Shown: positions 1 through 8,071 of the stretch, piece by piece
Layout: every line of letters begins with the position of its first letter
Position numbering within the stretch: position 1 is the stretch's first letter
From: an uncultured Clostridium sp.
GTDB lineage: Bacteria > Bacillota > Clostridia > Lachnospirales > Lachnospiraceae
Direction of reading: 5' to 3'
Assembly: GCA_900553925.1 (NCBI GenBank)
Contig: USFH01000002.1
Span: 1 to 41,315 of the forward strand
Length of the DNA stretch: 41,315 bases
Position numbers and translations under genes: made by a program
The notes under the pieces: model-generated
Told to the model about the DNA's origin: nothing
The model's input: the letters and a program-made list of their open reading frames with translations, nothing else
Database searches by the model: none

Positions 1-944
1 TGTCTTGCGAACTTGTCTGCCTCCGCTTTCTTACGGATATCCGCATCGAGGGACTGCTCCATAACCTCGGCTTCCTTCTTCTTCAGGTCAACTTCCTTCT
101 CCTGACGTGCGATATCTGCCTCGGTCTTTGTAACCTCGATTGTCTTACGCTGTGCTTCCTTCTGAATCTCGTAAGCTGCATCTGCTTCCGCATTCTTCGT
201 ATCTTCGATTGTCTTTAATTCTGCCTTCTTGATTGACAGTTCATTCTGCTTAACAGCAATTTCCGTATCGGACAATACCTTCGCATCGTTCGCTTCTTTT
301 CTCGCCTGTGCCTGTGCAATCGCTACATCACGGTCTGCGTTTGCCTTGGCGATACTTGCATTCTTCTGGATTGCTGCCATGTTATCCTGACCAAGCGCGA
401 TAATCAGGTCATTCTGATCCTCTACGTGCTGGATGTTGCAGGAAATAATCTCAATACCCAGACGGTTCATATCCACCTGTGCCTTCTCCTGCACCTGATC
501 ACCGAAGGACTTACGATCGTTACACAAATCTTTCAGACTGATCGTACCGATGATCTCACGCATATTACCCTGCAGAGAATCCACCAGTGCTTCCATAATC
601 TGCGGTTCCTTCATATTCAGGAAGTTCTTCATGGCAAGCTGGATACCATCTTCATCCGTACGGATCTTAACCTTCGCAACCGCATCAATGTTAACACCGA
701 TGAAATCCAGTGTCGGAACATAATCGCCCGTCTTGATATCGATACTGATCTGCTTGATCAACAGCTCATCCTTCCGCTCGAAGAACGGAAGCTTCAAACC
801 CGCTTTACCAATCAGAATCTTCGGTGTCTTTCTTAAACCGGAAATAATATACGCCTTATCCGGTGGTGATTTGACATAACTGGTAAATAGGATTACCAAT
901 AATGCCACAATAATGATAATAATAGCAATTGTTGAACCTGACAT
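1..944 (-). CDS. Flotillin-like SPFH-domain membrane protein, 3' end missing
   Basis: The reading frame starts at ATG 944 behind a strong TAGGGAGGG ribosome site and runs off the window edge, so about 314 N-terminal residues are visible. Residues 4-22 form a hydrophobic Ile-rich anchor. An SPFH/Band-7 domain follows at roughly 28-190, starting with SPPDKAYIISG. A long charged Ala/Glu/Lys helix with heptad character then begins near 195, which is typical of flotillins such as FloT/YuaG. By family knowledge these proteins oligomerise in membrane microdomains and help organise membrane protein complexes. No NfeD partner is visible, but it could lie beyond the window edge. The family call is firm; the specific cellular role is inferred. 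Confidence 0.9.
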   Translation of the reverse strand, partial: MSGSTIAIIIIIVALLVILFTSYVKSPPDKAYIISGLRKTPKILIGKAGLKLPFFERKDELLIKQISIDIKTGDYVPTLDFIGVNIDAVAKVKIRTDEDGIQLAMKNFLNMKEPQIMEALVDSLQGNMREIIGTISLKDLCNDRKSFGDQVQEKAQVDMNRLGIEIISCNIQHVEDQNDLIIALGQDNMAAIQKNASIAKANADRDVAIAQAQARKEANDAKVLSDTEIAVKQNELSIKKAELKTIEDTKNAEADAAYEIQKEAQRKTIEVTKTEADIARQEKEVDLKKKEAEVMEQSLDADIRKKAEADKFAR

Positions 945-1041
945 ACTTAAACCCTCCCTAACAACAAGTTAATTGATTGCTATGCGACTCCAATCGCATA
1001 TTTTCTTTGGTGCAAAATTCACATTCCTGCATCTATCCAAC

Positions 1042-1050
1042 ATTGTACCA
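1042..1050 (-). promoter_or_regulatory. Possible extended -10 promoter for the flotillin gene
   Basis: On the minus strand the spacer ahead of the flotillin gene contains TGGTACAAT, an extended -10 (TG-n-TACAAT). It would give a leader of about 90 nt. No good -35 is visible at 17-18 nt, so this is a weak call. Confidence 0.3.
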
Positions 1051-1141
1051 TGTATGTCTGAAAATCACTATTACATTTTTCTGCATTTTTCGTACATTTT
1101 CTGTGCAATAATACAATTTTCATCAAGGAATCCCAACGTAT

Positions 1142-2170
1142 CTACATAGTTCCCTTCACAATCTGTTCATTCACGTACATCTTAAATTCATGAATCCTCT
1201 TATAATCCGGAATTTCCGGAAGCGAAGTATGTTCCTTTGCATAATCAAACCGCTTCTCATATTCATCCAGAATCTCGTAGAACTCCGCAGTCGGCTGACG
1301 TTTCTCATCCAGAAATTCTCCATTCCTGATCTGCATCAGGAGGTCATGTTCCTCTGCCCGGTATGTGATGATGTCTTCCTTCTCCAGAATATCAATACAC
1401 ATCATGAATAACCGGAGCAGATGTGCCATATGCTTCCCTAGCTTATCATGGGAGATTGCCTTCTCGTTGCGCTTCCCAATCCGGTTGTACCCGCTTACGA
1501 TTGATTTCATCTCATTCCACATACCGGTCCAATCCCGGAGCGGATAATGCGTGAGTGCAACATCCATGAATATCTCGCTGTCATATCCCGGCTGCATAGA
1601 CTCATCAATATACAGCCGGACAGAATCCTCGTCATGTGGGTAATACCGGCTCTTAAAATCATATTTTGCATTCTCAATGCTTTTTAAGATGTATGTCTCA
1701 TGTTCTGTCTGATCCATCAACCGTGCGGCCTTGTTCTGCAGTCTGCGCATCTGCGCTGAAGCATACCCTCCAAACGAATGAATACATAACTTCGACAAAA
1801 ACATCTTCCGGTTATCGAGCAGTTCCTGTCCAACCGGCGTCAGATGGAGATACTGTTCCGGACGACAACCTAAGATCTCTATCGTATTCGGATTGTTCGA
1901 AGAAAGCAGCTGTAGCATCTTATTGAACGAGTAAATCGTTGTATCCGTCGGTACATCCACCACGGCATCAAAATCATTTCCTAGCAGAATCTCCGGTTTT
2001 GTATTCAGCGCAATTCCCCGGATATCCACATCAGATTCTTCTTTATCCATGCCATACGCATGGCTTCCGCCCAATGTCAGAAGGATAATATTCTCTCCCA
2101 GGTGCTCATTTGTCCGCAGGAAATCATATTCACTTGTATGCAATATCTGCTTAATCTTCTCCAATGTCAT
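1142..2170 (-). CDS. RlaP-like nucleotidyltransferase (DNA polymerase beta superfamily, YcgL/COG3541 type)
   Basis: This 342-residue protein carries a classical nucleotidyltransferase signature near its N-terminus: GGSHAYG at about 34-40, followed by SDVDIRG with two metal-binding aspartates (D47, D49). The layout matches the RlaP family (RNA repair, ligase/Pnkp-associated polymerase-beta-like), predicted to transfer nucleotides in RNA repair. I chose ATG 2170 because GGAGGA lies 11 nt upstream; the longer frame to 2191 would place its start inside that ribosome site. The start lies 4 nt after the stop of the Thg1-like gene, so the two are almost certainly one operon and translationally coupled. 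Substrate and reaction are inferred from family and context only. Confidence 0.8.
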   Translation of the reverse strand: MTLEKIKQILHTSEYDFLRTNEHLGENIILLTLGGSHAYGMDKEESDVDIRGIALNTKPEILLGNDFDAVVDVPTDTTIYSFNKMLQLLSSNNPNTIEILGCRPEQYLHLTPVGQELLDNRKMFLSKLCIHSFGGYASAQMRRLQNKAARLMDQTEHETYILKSIENAKYDFKSRYYPHDEDSVRLYIDESMQPGYDSEIFMDVALTHYPLRDWTGMWNEMKSIVSGYNRIGKRNEKAISHDKLGKHMAHLLRLFMMCIDILEKEDIITYRAEEHDLLMQIRNGEFLDEKRQPTAEFYEILDEYEKRFDYAKEHTSLPEIPDYKRIHEFKMYVNEQIVKGTM

Positions 2171-2174
2171 CTTC

Positions 2175-2993
2175 TTATTCTTCCTCCACATAGATCAGCG
2201 CATCCACATATGCCCTGTCCTCTCCCTTAAATATCGGAATCTCATGGTCAATTATCCACGGAGTCCGGTCTATATGTTCATATTCCAGTTCTTCTTCCGA
2301 AAATTCAGAGGCTTCCCGTTCCTTCCGGATACAGCAGCTGCCACGTTTCTGCTCAACCGGGAAATCATTCCAGTTGATTCCCTTCTCTAACATGAGCATA
2401 TCCTGAATGTCATTGTTCGTTTTGTTCTGCAGCTGCTTGTGTGAAAAATTCGCCTGACCAACCATCTGAATCGAATTCCTGGAAGCATCCAGCTGCCGCC
2501 AGTAAATAAGGTTTGTAACCTCTTCCCTCGGTATATTGAAGCAGCGTGCATCGAACATGGCTCCCATATTCATCGCCTTCTGATACACCCCTGCATATTT
2601 CTCCGGATAAGAATCCTCTTCCACATGCTTCGCAAAACTACGGTTGAATGCCATCGTTGCCATGCTTGCCGCAATGCTGCACAGCTTCTGCACTTCGTAA
2701 TCAAACCACGCCGAAGAGTTCAGCTTCTTATAGTCAACAAGAAGCAGTGTAATCTCGTCTGACTGTGTATACCCAAGCACGCATCCCTGGATATTCTCGC
2801 ACAGGTACTGCATCGTATCCTGCATTGACCGCATCAGCACCATATCAAATGGCTTCTGAAATCCTCGCGTGTATGTATGAAATGCCCTTCCGTCAATCCG
2901 GATTGCAACCGGACATCTCCGCATTAATCTTGTCTTTGGTATCTGTTCATAATAGTTCTTCATCCGAAGTCCCAATTCATCGTGTACTGGCAT
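2175..2993 (-). CDS. Thg1-like 3'-5' RNA polymerase (tRNAHis guanylyltransferase family)
   Basis: The 272-residue protein has the hallmark Thg1 palm motifs: RIDGR at 32-36, whose Asp is a metal ligand, and QSDE at 77-80, which carries the second acidic pair. A later RQ-x-D-x-SRNS segment is also typical. The family adds nucleotides to RNA 5' ends in the 3'-to-5' direction. Bacterial Thg1-like proteins mostly repair 5'-truncated tRNAs rather than adding the extra G of tRNAHis. It is the first gene of a two-gene operon with the RlaP-like transferase, which supports an RNA-repair role. The start ATG 2993 sits behind AAAGGGAGGG, but that ribosome site is one arm of a strong hairpin (2997-3044). 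Confidence 0.88.
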   Translation of the reverse strand: MPVHDELGLRMKNYYEQIPKTRLMRRCPVAIRIDGRAFHTYTRGFQKPFDMVLMRSMQDTMQYLCENIQGCVLGYTQSDEITLLLVDYKKLNSSAWFDYEVQKLCSIAASMATMAFNRSFAKHVEEDSYPEKYAGVYQKAMNMGAMFDARCFNIPREEVTNLIYWRQLDASRNSIQMVGQANFSHKQLQNKTNNDIQDMLMLEKGINWNDFPVEQKRGSCCIRKEREASEFSEEELEYEHIDRTPWIIDHEIPIFKGEDRAYVDALIYVEEE

Positions 2994-2996
2994 AAC

Positions 2997-3044
2997 TAAG
3001 CCCTCCCTTTGTATATAATACTATATTATATCGGGGAGGGCTTA
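2997..3044 (-). promoter_or_regulatory. Hairpin masking the ribosome site of the Thg1-like gene
   Basis: TAAGCCCTCCC (2997-3007) and GGGAGGGCTTA (3034-3044) form a perfect 11-bp inverted repeat. Within it a second 7-bp AT stem (3013-3019 with 3025-3031) closes on a 5-nt loop. In the minus-strand transcript the downstream arm contains the GGGAGG ribosome site 4-12 nt ahead of the start codon, so the fold would block initiation. There is no T-tract, so it is not a terminator. Whether the whole element is transcribed depends on the start site: TATAAT-like strings also occur inside the loop and could be a -10 box. Confidence 0.6.
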
Positions 3045-3102
3045 AATTATCTATGTACTTATAGTTTAATGTTTTACAAAACTTCTTCTATTACTCACAT
3101 GT

Positions 3103-3813
3103 TTATTTGTCACGCTTCTTGAATATCCTGTTATAAATCTCAATTCCCTTGTCAGGATTCTGGTTCATCCAAAATACAAGATAGCCGCCAACCAGGAAGA
3201 AAGCCCCTCCTATTATAACAAGATAGACAGACCATGTCGGGATTTTCCTTCCATCCGTTATTTTGGTTGGTTTCTCCGGATCATAATATACCGTTACCAT
3301 CTGCCCTATCTGCATATTATATCCATCACCCACATATATCTCATTATATGTTTTTCCATCTACTTCATAATCCACAAAGATGGTGCAGCTTGCATGATTT
3401 CTATGCATACGTTTTTCTGTTACAATACCTGGTACGGTCTCAGCTTTTCTTAAAAACAGATCATTATGTACATATGCCGCAAGTCCTGCAAACAGCAAAG
3501 CCAGTCCGACAAACATAACTATCATCACGTCCTTACGGACAGACTTTTTTCTTATTTCTTTGTCTCCTAAATCTTCTCCAAAAAGCTCTGCTTGTTCATC
3601 CTCGGACATAATGTATGGATTTCTACCCGATGAAGATGAAAGCTTTCCATCCGGTTGATAAACAATCTTCTCAATCGGAGTTGTCCTCGTTGTTTCAATC
3701 ACATATGGATCCTGTTCTAAATCGCTGAACTCCCCCAGTGAAGGATCTTTTAATTCTTCCTGCAGGTCTTTCATGCGTTTTGCGGAATCCTCATCTTTTA
3801 ACTTTAATGACAT
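3103..3813 (-). CDS. DUF3592 membrane protein
   Basis: The 236-residue protein has a long charged cytoplasmic N-terminal part (about 1-95) and a membrane segment near 96-115. A roughly 75-residue beta-rich domain follows, containing PGIVTEKRMHRN, DYEVDGKTY and VTVYYDPEKPTKI, the typical DUF3592 pattern. A second membrane segment lies near 194-214, followed by a basic tail. The domain is probably extracellular, between the two helices. The ribosome site is GGGAGGAGG, 6 nt before ATG 3813. It appears to be a single-gene unit. Function is unknown for the family and nothing nearby suggests one. Confidence 0.7.
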   Translation of the reverse strand: MSLKLKDEDSAKRMKDLQEELKDPSLGEFSDLEQDPYVIETTRTTPIEKIVYQPDGKLSSSSGRNPYIMSEDEQAELFGEDLGDKEIRKKSVRKDVMIVMFVGLALLFAGLAAYVHNDLFLRKAETVPGIVTEKRMHRNHASCTIFVDYEVDGKTYNEIYVGDGYNMQIGQMVTVYYDPEKPTKITDGRKIPTWSVYLVIIGGAFFLVGGYLVFWMNQNPDKGIEIYNRIFKKRDK

Positions 3814-3962
3814 ATTTTTCCTCCTCCCAAATATACAAAGGATTGTTGCAAAATTCTTTCATTCATATTAACACTATCATATATATATGGAAATAACAAT
3901 GTGTAATTTTCTTCTGTCATGGATATGATTTCAACCTTGATTTCCGGATATTTGCTAGATTA

Positions 3963-4106
3963 GTTTCCGCTTCGCTCCAACAATGAGCCGTGAACCGGCG
4001 CATGCTTCGCATGCACCCGGTCTCGGGCATTCATACTATATACCTCGTTCGCAATGCGACTTCGTTTCCGCTTCGCTCCAACTCAGTCACGTGCGTTCGC
4101 ACTATA
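3963..4106. repeat. Repeat-rich spacer with short palindromes
   Basis: The 364-nt gap between the DUF3592 and GGGtGRT genes (3814-4177) has no credible gene. Its centre holds a 19-bp direct repeat, GTTTCCGCTTCGCTCCAAC, at 3963-3981 and 4064-4082. It also holds several small hairpins: GCATGC-TTC-GCATGC, TCGCA-A-TGCGA and GTGCG-TT-CGCAC. Base composition is visibly more GC-rich than the AT-rich flanks at 3840-3900. It looks like a dispersed intergenic element of the genome, but only one locus is visible here. Confidence 0.5.
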
Positions 4107-4163
4107 AAAAAATAACAGCATGGCTGTATGCAAGTAAACTTGCACGCCATGCTGTATTTTTTT
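4106..4163 (-). terminator. Intrinsic terminator of the GGGtGRT operon
   Basis: ACAGCATGGC (4115-4124) pairs with GCCATGCTGT (4146-4155), with an inner TGCAAGT/ACTTGCA stem (4129-4135, 4138-4144). Seven T residues follow on the minus strand (4112-4106), and a T run also lies on the plus side, so it could work in both directions. It starts 14 nt after the GGGtGRT stop. Confidence 0.9.
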
Positions 4164-4177
4164 GCATTGCTCTCTAT

Positions 4178-5188
4178 CTAGAATTTACCAGCCTTTGCTG
4201 CTTCCTCTACGGAAACTGCAACTGCAACAGTAGCACCAACCATAGGGTTGTTACCCATACCGATCAGACCCATCATCTCTACGTGAGCTGGTACAGATGA
4301 AGAACCTGCGAACTGTGCATCACTGTGCATACGTCCCATAGTATCTGTCATACCATAAGAAGCAGGACCTGCTGCCATGTTATCTGGGTGAAGTGTACGA
4401 CCTGTACCACCACCAGATGCTACGGAGAAGTACTTCTTACCCTGCTCGATACATTCCTTCTTGTATGTACCTGCTACCGGATGCTGGAAACGTGTTGGGT
4501 TTGTTGAGTTACCTGTGATAGATACACCAACATTCTCATGATGCATGATTGCAACACCTTCCTGAACATCATCAGCACCATAACACTTAACAGTTGCACG
4601 AAGACCTGTTGAGTATGGCTTCTCATATACTACGTTCAGCTTAGCTGCCTTATAATCGTACTTTGTCTCAACAAATGTAAATCCATTGATACGTGAGATA
4701 ATCTGAGCTGCATCCTTACCAAGACCATTCAAGATAACACGAAGTGGCTTCTGACGTACCTTGTTAGCCTTCTCTGCGATACCGATTGCACCCTCAGCAG
4801 CTGCGAATGACTCATGTCCTGCAAGGAAACAGAAGCACTCTGTCTCTTCCTCAAGGAGCATCTTACCAAGGTTACCATGTCCAAGACCTACCTTACGGTG
4901 ATCAGCAACAGAACCCGGGATACAGAAAGACTGAAGTCCTTCACCGATTGCTGCTGCAGCATCTGCTGCTCTTCTGCAACCCTTCTTAATTGCGATTGCT
5001 GCACCAACTGTGTAAGCCCAGCAAGCATTCTCAAAACAAATTGGCTGAATCTTCTTAACCTGATCGTAAACATCAAGTCCAGCGTCCTTTGTAATCTTCT
5101 CAGCTTCTTCGATAGAGCTGATACCATAGCTGTTCAATACAGCGTTAATCTGGTCAATTCTTCTTTCATATGATTCAAATAAAGCCAT
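4178..5188 (-). CDS. GGGtGRT-family protein
   Basis: The 336-residue protein contains the motif that names the family, GGGTGRT, at 259-265, followed by LHPDN. It has no signal peptide or obvious membrane segment and looks cytosolic, with Gly-rich stretches and several Cys residues (for example C52, C56, C71, C118, C120). The ribosome site is GAAAGGAGAAACGACA before ATG 5188. It lies 19 nt downstream of the Fe-S scaffold-like gene, so they form an operon with its own promoter and terminator. The family is common in gut Clostridia; I know of no established biochemical function. Partnership with a putative cluster scaffold suggests Fe-S or thiol chemistry, which is inference. Confidence 0.88.
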   Translation of the reverse strand: MALFESYERRIDQINAVLNSYGISSIEEAEKITKDAGLDVYDQVKKIQPICFENACWAYTVGAAIAIKKGCRRAADAAAAIGEGLQSFCIPGSVADHRKVGLGHGNLGKMLLEEETECFCFLAGHESFAAAEGAIGIAEKANKVRQKPLRVILNGLGKDAAQIISRINGFTFVETKYDYKAAKLNVVYEKPYSTGLRATVKCYGADDVQEGVAIMHHENVGVSITGNSTNPTRFQHPVAGTYKKECIEQGKKYFSVASGGGTGRTLHPDNMAAGPASYGMTDTMGRMHSDAQFAGSSSVPAHVEMMGLIGMGNNPMVGATVAVAVSVEEAAKAGKF

Positions 5189-5207
5189 TGTCGTTTCTCC
5201 TTTCCTC

Positions 5208-5900
5208 TTATTCCTGTCTAGGATCGATAATCTTCACTGCATCAGCAACACGGCCATACTGACCCTTTGCCTTCTCCCATGCTGTGTTTGGATCATCACC
5301 CTTCTTAATGAAGTCTGTCATCTTTCCAAGAGAAACGAACTGGTATCCGATTACCTCGTTGTCTGCATCAAGTGCGATACCTGTTACATAGCCCTCAGCC
5401 ATCTCAAGGTAACGAACACCCTTCTCCTTAGTTGCGTACATTGTACCAACCTGAGAACGAAGGCCCTTACCAAGATCCTCAAGACCTGCTCCAACTGCAA
5501 GACCGTCATCAGAGAAAGCACTCTGTGTACGACCATAAACAATCTGAAGGAACAGCTCTCTCATAGCTGTATTGATAGCATCACATACAAGGTCTGTGTT
5601 CAGAGCCTCAAGGATTGTCTTACCCTGCAGAATCTCTGCTGCCATAGCTGCAGAATGTGTCATACCGGAACAACCGATTGTCTCAACCAAAGCCTCTTCA
5701 ATTACGCCATCCTTAACGTTCAGTGAAAGTTTACAAGCACCCTGCTGTGGTGCACACCAGCCTACACCATGTGTAAAACCAGAGATATCTTCAATCTTCT
5801 TTGAGTGTACCCACTTTCCTTCTTCAGGAATAGGAGCTGGCTCATGCTTTGCGCCCTTGGCTACTGGGCACATGTTTTCAACTTCCTTCGTGTAAATCAT
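5208..5900 (-). CDS. Fe-S cluster assembly scaffold-like protein (NifU/IscU N-terminal type)
   Basis: The 230-residue protein has Cys residues placed as in NifU/IscU-like scaffolds: C11 near the start, C49 and C56 in WCAPQQGAC, and C77 in IGCSGM. The latter is followed by a helix (HSAAMAAEIL) and later Gly-rich loops. By family these residues would hold a transient Fe-S cluster. It is longer than IscU (about 130 residues), with an extra C-terminal region of unknown role. AAAGGAG lies 8 nt before ATG 5900. It heads an operon with the GGGtGRT gene. No NifS/IscS desulfurase is in the window, so it may act outside the general assembly pathway. I am confident of the family-level resemblance, less so of the role. 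Confidence 0.72.
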   Translation of the reverse strand: MIYTKEVENMCPVAKGAKHEPAPIPEEGKWVHSKKIEDISGFTHGVGWCAPQQGACKLSLNVKDGVIEEALVETIGCSGMTHSAAMAAEILQGKTILEALNTDLVCDAINTAMRELFLQIVYGRTQSAFSDDGLAVGAGLEDLGKGLRSQVGTMYATKEKGVRYLEMAEGYVTGIALDADNEVIGYQFVSLGKMTDFIKKGDDPNTAWEKAKGQYGRVADAVKIIDPRQE

Positions 5901-5926
5901 TGTGGAACTCCTTTCAATATTAAAAT

Positions 5927-5954
5927 TTTATAGAGAGATGTTTCTTGCATACAA
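5927..5954 (-). promoter_or_regulatory. Promoter of the Fe-S scaffold/GGGtGRT operon
   Basis: On the minus strand TTGTAT (5954-5949) and TATAAA (5932-5927) are 16 nt apart, giving a short leader of about 20 nt before the AAAGGAG site. Confidence 0.5.
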
Positions 5955-6069
5955 AACACCATCAACTACATTTTCTCACAAAGTCATAATTTCGTCTACA
6001 CCTTTTTTGTCTTTTTTTGTAGAATATGCAAACATGGCTAGTGCCTGCAATTCCCGCGGCAAAACAGGA

Positions 6070-6483
6070 TTATTCCTTTGTCTTTCCAAGCTTCTTATCT
6101 GCTTTCTTGTCTTCCTTTTTCTCGTCCTTTACCGGTGTATCCTCGTCCTCGTCCTTTACGACTGCGGAACCTGCTTTTTCAATCTCTGCGATTGCATTCT
6201 TATGCATCGGGATACGGCAGTTCTTGTTGTTACCGAACTCTACGATAACCGTTGTATCATCCACGATATCGAGGATTGTGCCATAGAAGCCACCGGTTGT
6301 CATGATGTTGTCGCCCGGTTCCATTGCCTTGTGCAGATCTTCCATCTGCTTCTTCTGCTTCTTCTGTGGACGGATGATCAGTAACCACATGAATCCGACT
6401 AAGATTACAATGTAGATGACCCAGAATAATCCACCTGGCTGTTTTGCTGTTGTTGCTGTTGATTCCAGTAATGTTAATAACAT
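6070..6483 (-). CDS. yajC: Sec translocon accessory subunit YajC
   Basis: The 137-residue protein has a single membrane helix at about 21-40, immediately followed by the typical IIRPQKKQKKQ basic stretch. A small domain with GDNIMTTGGFYG and VDDTTVIVEF follows. YajC associates with SecDF in the protein export machinery. The C-terminus (about 112-137) is a Lys/Asp/Glu tail longer than in short homologues. It lies 19 nt after tgt on the same strand, a common bacterial order, so the two are probably co-transcribed. No secDF genes are visible. Confidence 0.93.
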   Translation of the reverse strand: MLLTLLESTATTAKQPGGLFWVIYIVILVGFMWLLIIRPQKKQKKQMEDLHKAMEPGDNIMTTGGFYGTILDIVDDTTVIVEFGNNKNCRIPMHKNAIAEIEKAGSAVVKDEDEDTPVKDEKKEDKKADKKLGKTKE

Positions 6484-6502
6484 GTCTTAAAACTCCTTTT
6501 AT

Positions 6503-7636
6503 TTATTCTTGATTTTGAAAGCCTTCTAATTTCTGTCGTTTATATTCACTATAACGATGTTCCTCGATTGCCTCCCGAATCTCACTCATCATATTATTAT
6601 AAAAATATAAATTATGCAAGACACAAAATCTCATTCCAAGCATTTCCTTTGCTTTGAGCAGATGGCGGATATAAGCTCTCGAATACTTCTTGCACGCCGG
6701 GCATCCACAGCCTTCCTCGATTGGACGCTCATCCAGTTCATATTTTGCATTGAACAGATTCAGCTTACCATGGTTTGTATAGACATGACCATGTCTGCCA
6801 TTCCGGGATGGATATACACAATCAAAGAAATCAACCCCACGCTCTACAGCCTCCAGTATATTCGCCGGTGTACCAACGCCCATCAGATAGGTTGGCTTGT
6901 TCTCCGGCAGATACGGAATAACCGACTCAATAATCCGATACATCTCCGCATGTGTCTCTCCAACTGCCAGTCCGCCGATTGCATAACCGTCTAAATCCAT
7001 GTCTGCAATCCGCTTCGCATGCTCGATACGGATATCATCTATAACGCCTCCCTGATTGATACCGAAGAGCATCTGCTGCTTGTTAATCGTATCTTCGAGA
7101 CTATTCAGCCTCTGCATCTCCCGCTTGCACCGCTCTAACCAGCGTGTTGTACGATCTACCGATGGCTGGATGTAGGAACGGTCTGCCTTGGCCGGTGCAC
7201 ATTCATCGAATGCCATTGCAATCGTAGATGCAAGGTTTGACTGAATCTGCATACTCTCCTCCGGTCCCATAAATATGAGACGTCCATCAACATGCGAATG
7301 GAATGTCACACCTTCTTCTTTAATCTTTCTGAGCCCTGCAAGTGAGAACACCTGAAATCCGCCGGAATCTGTCAGAATCGGCTTGTCCCACACCATAAAC
7401 TTGTGCAGTCCGCCAAGCTTTTTCACAACCTCATCACCCGGTCTTACATGCAGATGATACGTGTTCGACAGCTCCACCTGTGTTCCGATTGTCTGCAGAT
7501 CCTCGGTTGAAACTGCACCCTTGATTGCAGCCGCTGTGCCGACATTCATAAATACCGGCGTCTGGATTACACCATGCGGTGTCGTAAATTCGCCACGCTT
7601 GGCGCTTCCATCTTTGGTAATCAATTTGTAACTCAT
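6503..7636 (-). CDS. tgt: tRNA-guanine transglycosylase
   Basis: The 377-residue enzyme has the bacterial TGT catalytic set. The general-base Asp D90 lies in ILTDSGGFQVFS, the nucleophile D272 in FFDCVYPSRNG, and the zinc site is C310, C312, C315 and H341 (CGCPAC and CVLHNLY). It exchanges the wobble guanine of tRNAs Asn, Asp, His and Tyr for preQ1 or, in some gut anaerobes, queuine. No queuosine synthesis or transport genes are in the window. Length and motifs are full. ATG 7636 follows an AAAGGAGCAATCAT ribosome site. It forms an operon with yajC. Confidence 0.96.
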   Translation of the reverse strand: MSYKLITKDGSAKRGEFTTPHGVIQTPVFMNVGTAAAIKGAVSTEDLQTIGTQVELSNTYHLHVRPGDEVVKKLGGLHKFMVWDKPILTDSGGFQVFSLAGLRKIKEEGVTFHSHVDGRLIFMGPEESMQIQSNLASTIAMAFDECAPAKADRSYIQPSVDRTTRWLERCKREMQRLNSLEDTINKQQMLFGINQGGVIDDIRIEHAKRIADMDLDGYAIGGLAVGETHAEMYRIIESVIPYLPENKPTYLMGVGTPANILEAVERGVDFFDCVYPSRNGRHGHVYTNHGKLNLFNAKYELDERPIEEGCGCPACKKYSRAYIRHLLKAKEMLGMRFCVLHNLYFYNNMMSEIREAIEEHRYSEYKRQKLEGFQNQE

Positions 7637-7676
7637 ATGATTGCTCCTTTATTTATAAATCGCTTGCTATCTTAGC

Positions 7677-7705
7677 TTGTTTTTTTATCCCATGCCCTAT
7701 ATAAT
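7677..7705 (+). promoter_or_regulatory. Promoter for the small gene at 7799
   Basis: TTGTTT (7677-7682) and TATAAT (7700-7705) are 17 nt apart. The leader holds a 7-bp hairpin, CACAGAG/CTCTGTG (7716-7722, 7735-7741), with no T-tract. Confidence 0.55.
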
Positions 7706-7798
7706 AATTGTGTCACACAGAGCAATGTTTCATTCTCTGTGGCTTACACTAAGATATCTTGTATCTTGTATCTTATACTTTATAAGGCAGGTGATACT

Positions 7799-8071
7799 AT
7801 GTTTCGCATCTGGGGAAAAATAATGAAAGATAATCGTCTCGTCAAAGATCATACCGTCTGCATCGAGGACTATACCATGACGCGTACAAAAAAGGTGTAT
7901 GCCGCCCTTGACGAGCTATGCTACACCTTTGATCTGGCAAAGCCTATCTGGTTGAAATCAAACCAGCAGGATTTTATCCGTCATGCAAGAACCCGGTTCA
8001 CGCAGGATAATTTCATTGAATCCATTGATTTTGATTATCTTGACTTTCAGGTCATCGAGGAGGACTACTGA
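7799..8071 (+). CDS. Small conserved-looking protein of unknown function
   Basis: I place the start at ATG 7799 because AAGGCAGGTG lies just upstream; the frame is open further (to 7739), but that part has no ribosome site. The 90-residue product begins MFRIWGKIMKDNRL, has no membrane segment, and is rich in aromatic and acidic residues near the end (DFDYLDFQVIEEDY). I do not recognise a family. It has its own promoter, and its stop codon directly abuts the stop of the convergent chemoreceptor gene, both inside one hairpin. Its coding status rests on promoter, ribosome site and clean codon use. Confidence 0.62.
   Translation: MFRIWGKIMKDNRLVKDHTVCIEDYTMTRTKKVYAALDELCYTFDLAKPIWLKSNQQDFIRHARTRFTQDNFIESIDFDYLDFQVIEEDY

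Noticed and set aside
426..836. 136-residue plus-strand ORF opposite the flotillin gene
   Set aside because: It is antisense to a clear SPFH-domain gene, has no ribosome site and shows low-complexity composition.
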